From: Rhodospirillaceae bacterium
GTDB taxonomy: Bacteria > Pseudomonadota > Alphaproteobacteria > UBA8366
NCBI GenBank assembly: GCA_002711555.1
Contig: PARQ01000008.1
Location: forward strand, 20,410-28,652
Length of the DNA stretch: 8,243 nucleotides
Direction of reading: 5' to 3'
The translations under genes and the position numbers were made by a program. The notes under the pieces are model-generated. The model was not told where the DNA came from. It worked only from the letters and a program-made list of their open reading frames with translations, and made no database searches. Shown here in pieces: positions 7,621 through 8,243 of the stretch. Position 1 is the first letter of the stretch. Each line of letters opens with the position of its first letter.

Positions 7621-8243
7621 TAAGGGTGATCGGTGCCCGAGTTCATATCATACCCGTAAACCACCGTGGCAATTGGGTGTTAGTTGAGGTCGAGAGCGCT
7701 GACCACCAAAGGGGCTGGGGCGAAGCATCAGATAGCAAAAATGACAGTGCTTGCATTGAAGCAATTGGGCGCTACGTTGATGATTTAAAAGGTAAAGATA
7801 TCGATCCCATTGCCACCGCCAATTCATTGATAGAGGGCGTACCAAATGAGCGCCTTTCGCGAACGGCACCTAGCGCAATAGCACAAGCTCTATACGATCT
7901 TTCTTGTCGCACCGAGGGAATCTCCGTAGCAGAAAAGCTTTCTCAGGGGTATGAGGTGCCTAACACGGTTAAATTCTATTGTAACATTAATCGAAAAAGC
8001 GCCAGTCGTGATCCTGCCAGTATTGCAGCTGCGGGCTGCGGAGCTTTAAAAGCGGGTTGCACCAACATAAAAATAGCTCCATTTGACGAAGTCTCGCCAC
8101 AACATAATCCAACTGAAGTCAAAAAGCTTTTAGGACCAGGCGTTGCCAGATTACAGGCCCTTCGCGACGCCGTTGGACCGCGAACAAAACTTATGGTTGA
8201 CTGTCATTGGCGTTTCACAAAAAAAACAGCACCACTGCTTGCC
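7617..8243 (+). CDS. enolase-superfamily (mandelate racemase/muconate lactonizing) protein, cut by window edge
   Basis: The first 209 codons of a frame open to the right edge; full family members are about 370-400 aa. The N-terminal capping domain (1-about 115) includes the substrate-loop type segment GWGEAS (33-38) and APSAIAQALYDLSCR (84-98), a family hallmark. The barrel begins near 118. The position of the KxK lysine motif reads NIKIAPFD (150-157), keeping Lys152 but with Ala154 in place of the second Lys. The first metal ligand is Asp195 in MVDCHWRF, with His197 two residues on. This Asp-x-His-x-Arg pattern matches acid-sugar dehydratases such as E. coli galactonate dehydratase, where the His is the general acid. 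A dehydratase is therefore more likely than a racemase. ATG 7617 is the first in-frame start after the TAG at 7596; its ribosome-binding site (GAGATGG) is modest. The remaining ligands and the C-terminal base are outside the window. Confidence 0.85.
   Translation, partial: MIRVIGARVHIIPVNHRGNWVLVEVESADHQRGWGEASDSKNDSACIEAIGRYVDDLKGKDIDPIATANSLIEGVPNERLSRTAPSAIAQALYDLSCRTEGISVAEKLSQGYEVPNTVKFYCNINRKSASRDPASIAAAGCGALKAGCTNIKIAPFDEVSPQHNPTEVKKLLGPGVARLQALRDAVGPRTKLMVDCHWRFTKKTAPLLA

Overview
The window reads as a chromosomal segment of an alphaproteobacterium with moderate to low GC content. The evidence is the style of the RsmB, RlmE and Ppx proteins (basic N-terminal tail on RlmE, short Ppx/GppA without a C-terminal HD domain) and the gene order ppx - rlmE - guaB - rsmB - guaA, which I recall as a familiar alphaproteobacterial arrangement. 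I cannot name a genus. A marine or environmental lineage is possible but is only a guess.

Region 1 (1-5810, all on the minus strand) is a housekeeping block. Read in the direction of transcription it holds: a Ppx/GppA-type phosphatase; rlmE, a 23S rRNA 2'-O-methyltransferase 8 nt downstream; a 127-nt gap with a plausible promoter; guaB (IMP dehydrogenase); rsmB, a 16S rRNA m5C methyltransferase 27 nt downstream; and guaA (GMP synthase), 64 nt further on and cut by the left window edge. GuaB and GuaA are the two consecutive steps IMP -> XMP -> GMP. The two methyltransferases modify rRNA. Ppx/GppA enzymes hydrolyse polyphosphate and/or pppGpp. The block therefore joins guanine nucleotide supply, ribosome maturation and alarmone/polyphosphate turnover.

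Region 2 (5811-6410) is a 600-base divergent intergenic stretch with no convincing gene. It contains a pair of short direct repeats upstream of ppx and a 7-bp inverted repeat that at first sight looks like a tRNA acceptor stem but does not fold as a tRNA.

Region 3 (6411-8243, plus strand) is an accessory-looking catabolic module. It has an amidohydrolase-2 (ACMSD-like) protein in which a usually conserved active-site His appears replaced by Thr. About 230 bases with a doubtful small ORF follow. Last comes the N-terminal 209 residues of an enolase-superfamily (mandelate racemase/muconate lactonizing) protein that runs off the right edge. Its visible metal-site motif is Asp-x-His, as in acid-sugar dehydratases. 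The two enzymes probably act in one small-molecule degradation route, but the substrate cannot be read from the sequence.

I found no mobile element, CRISPR array, tRNA or rRNA. I see no clear sign of a new multi-gene system; the most unusual items are in region 3.
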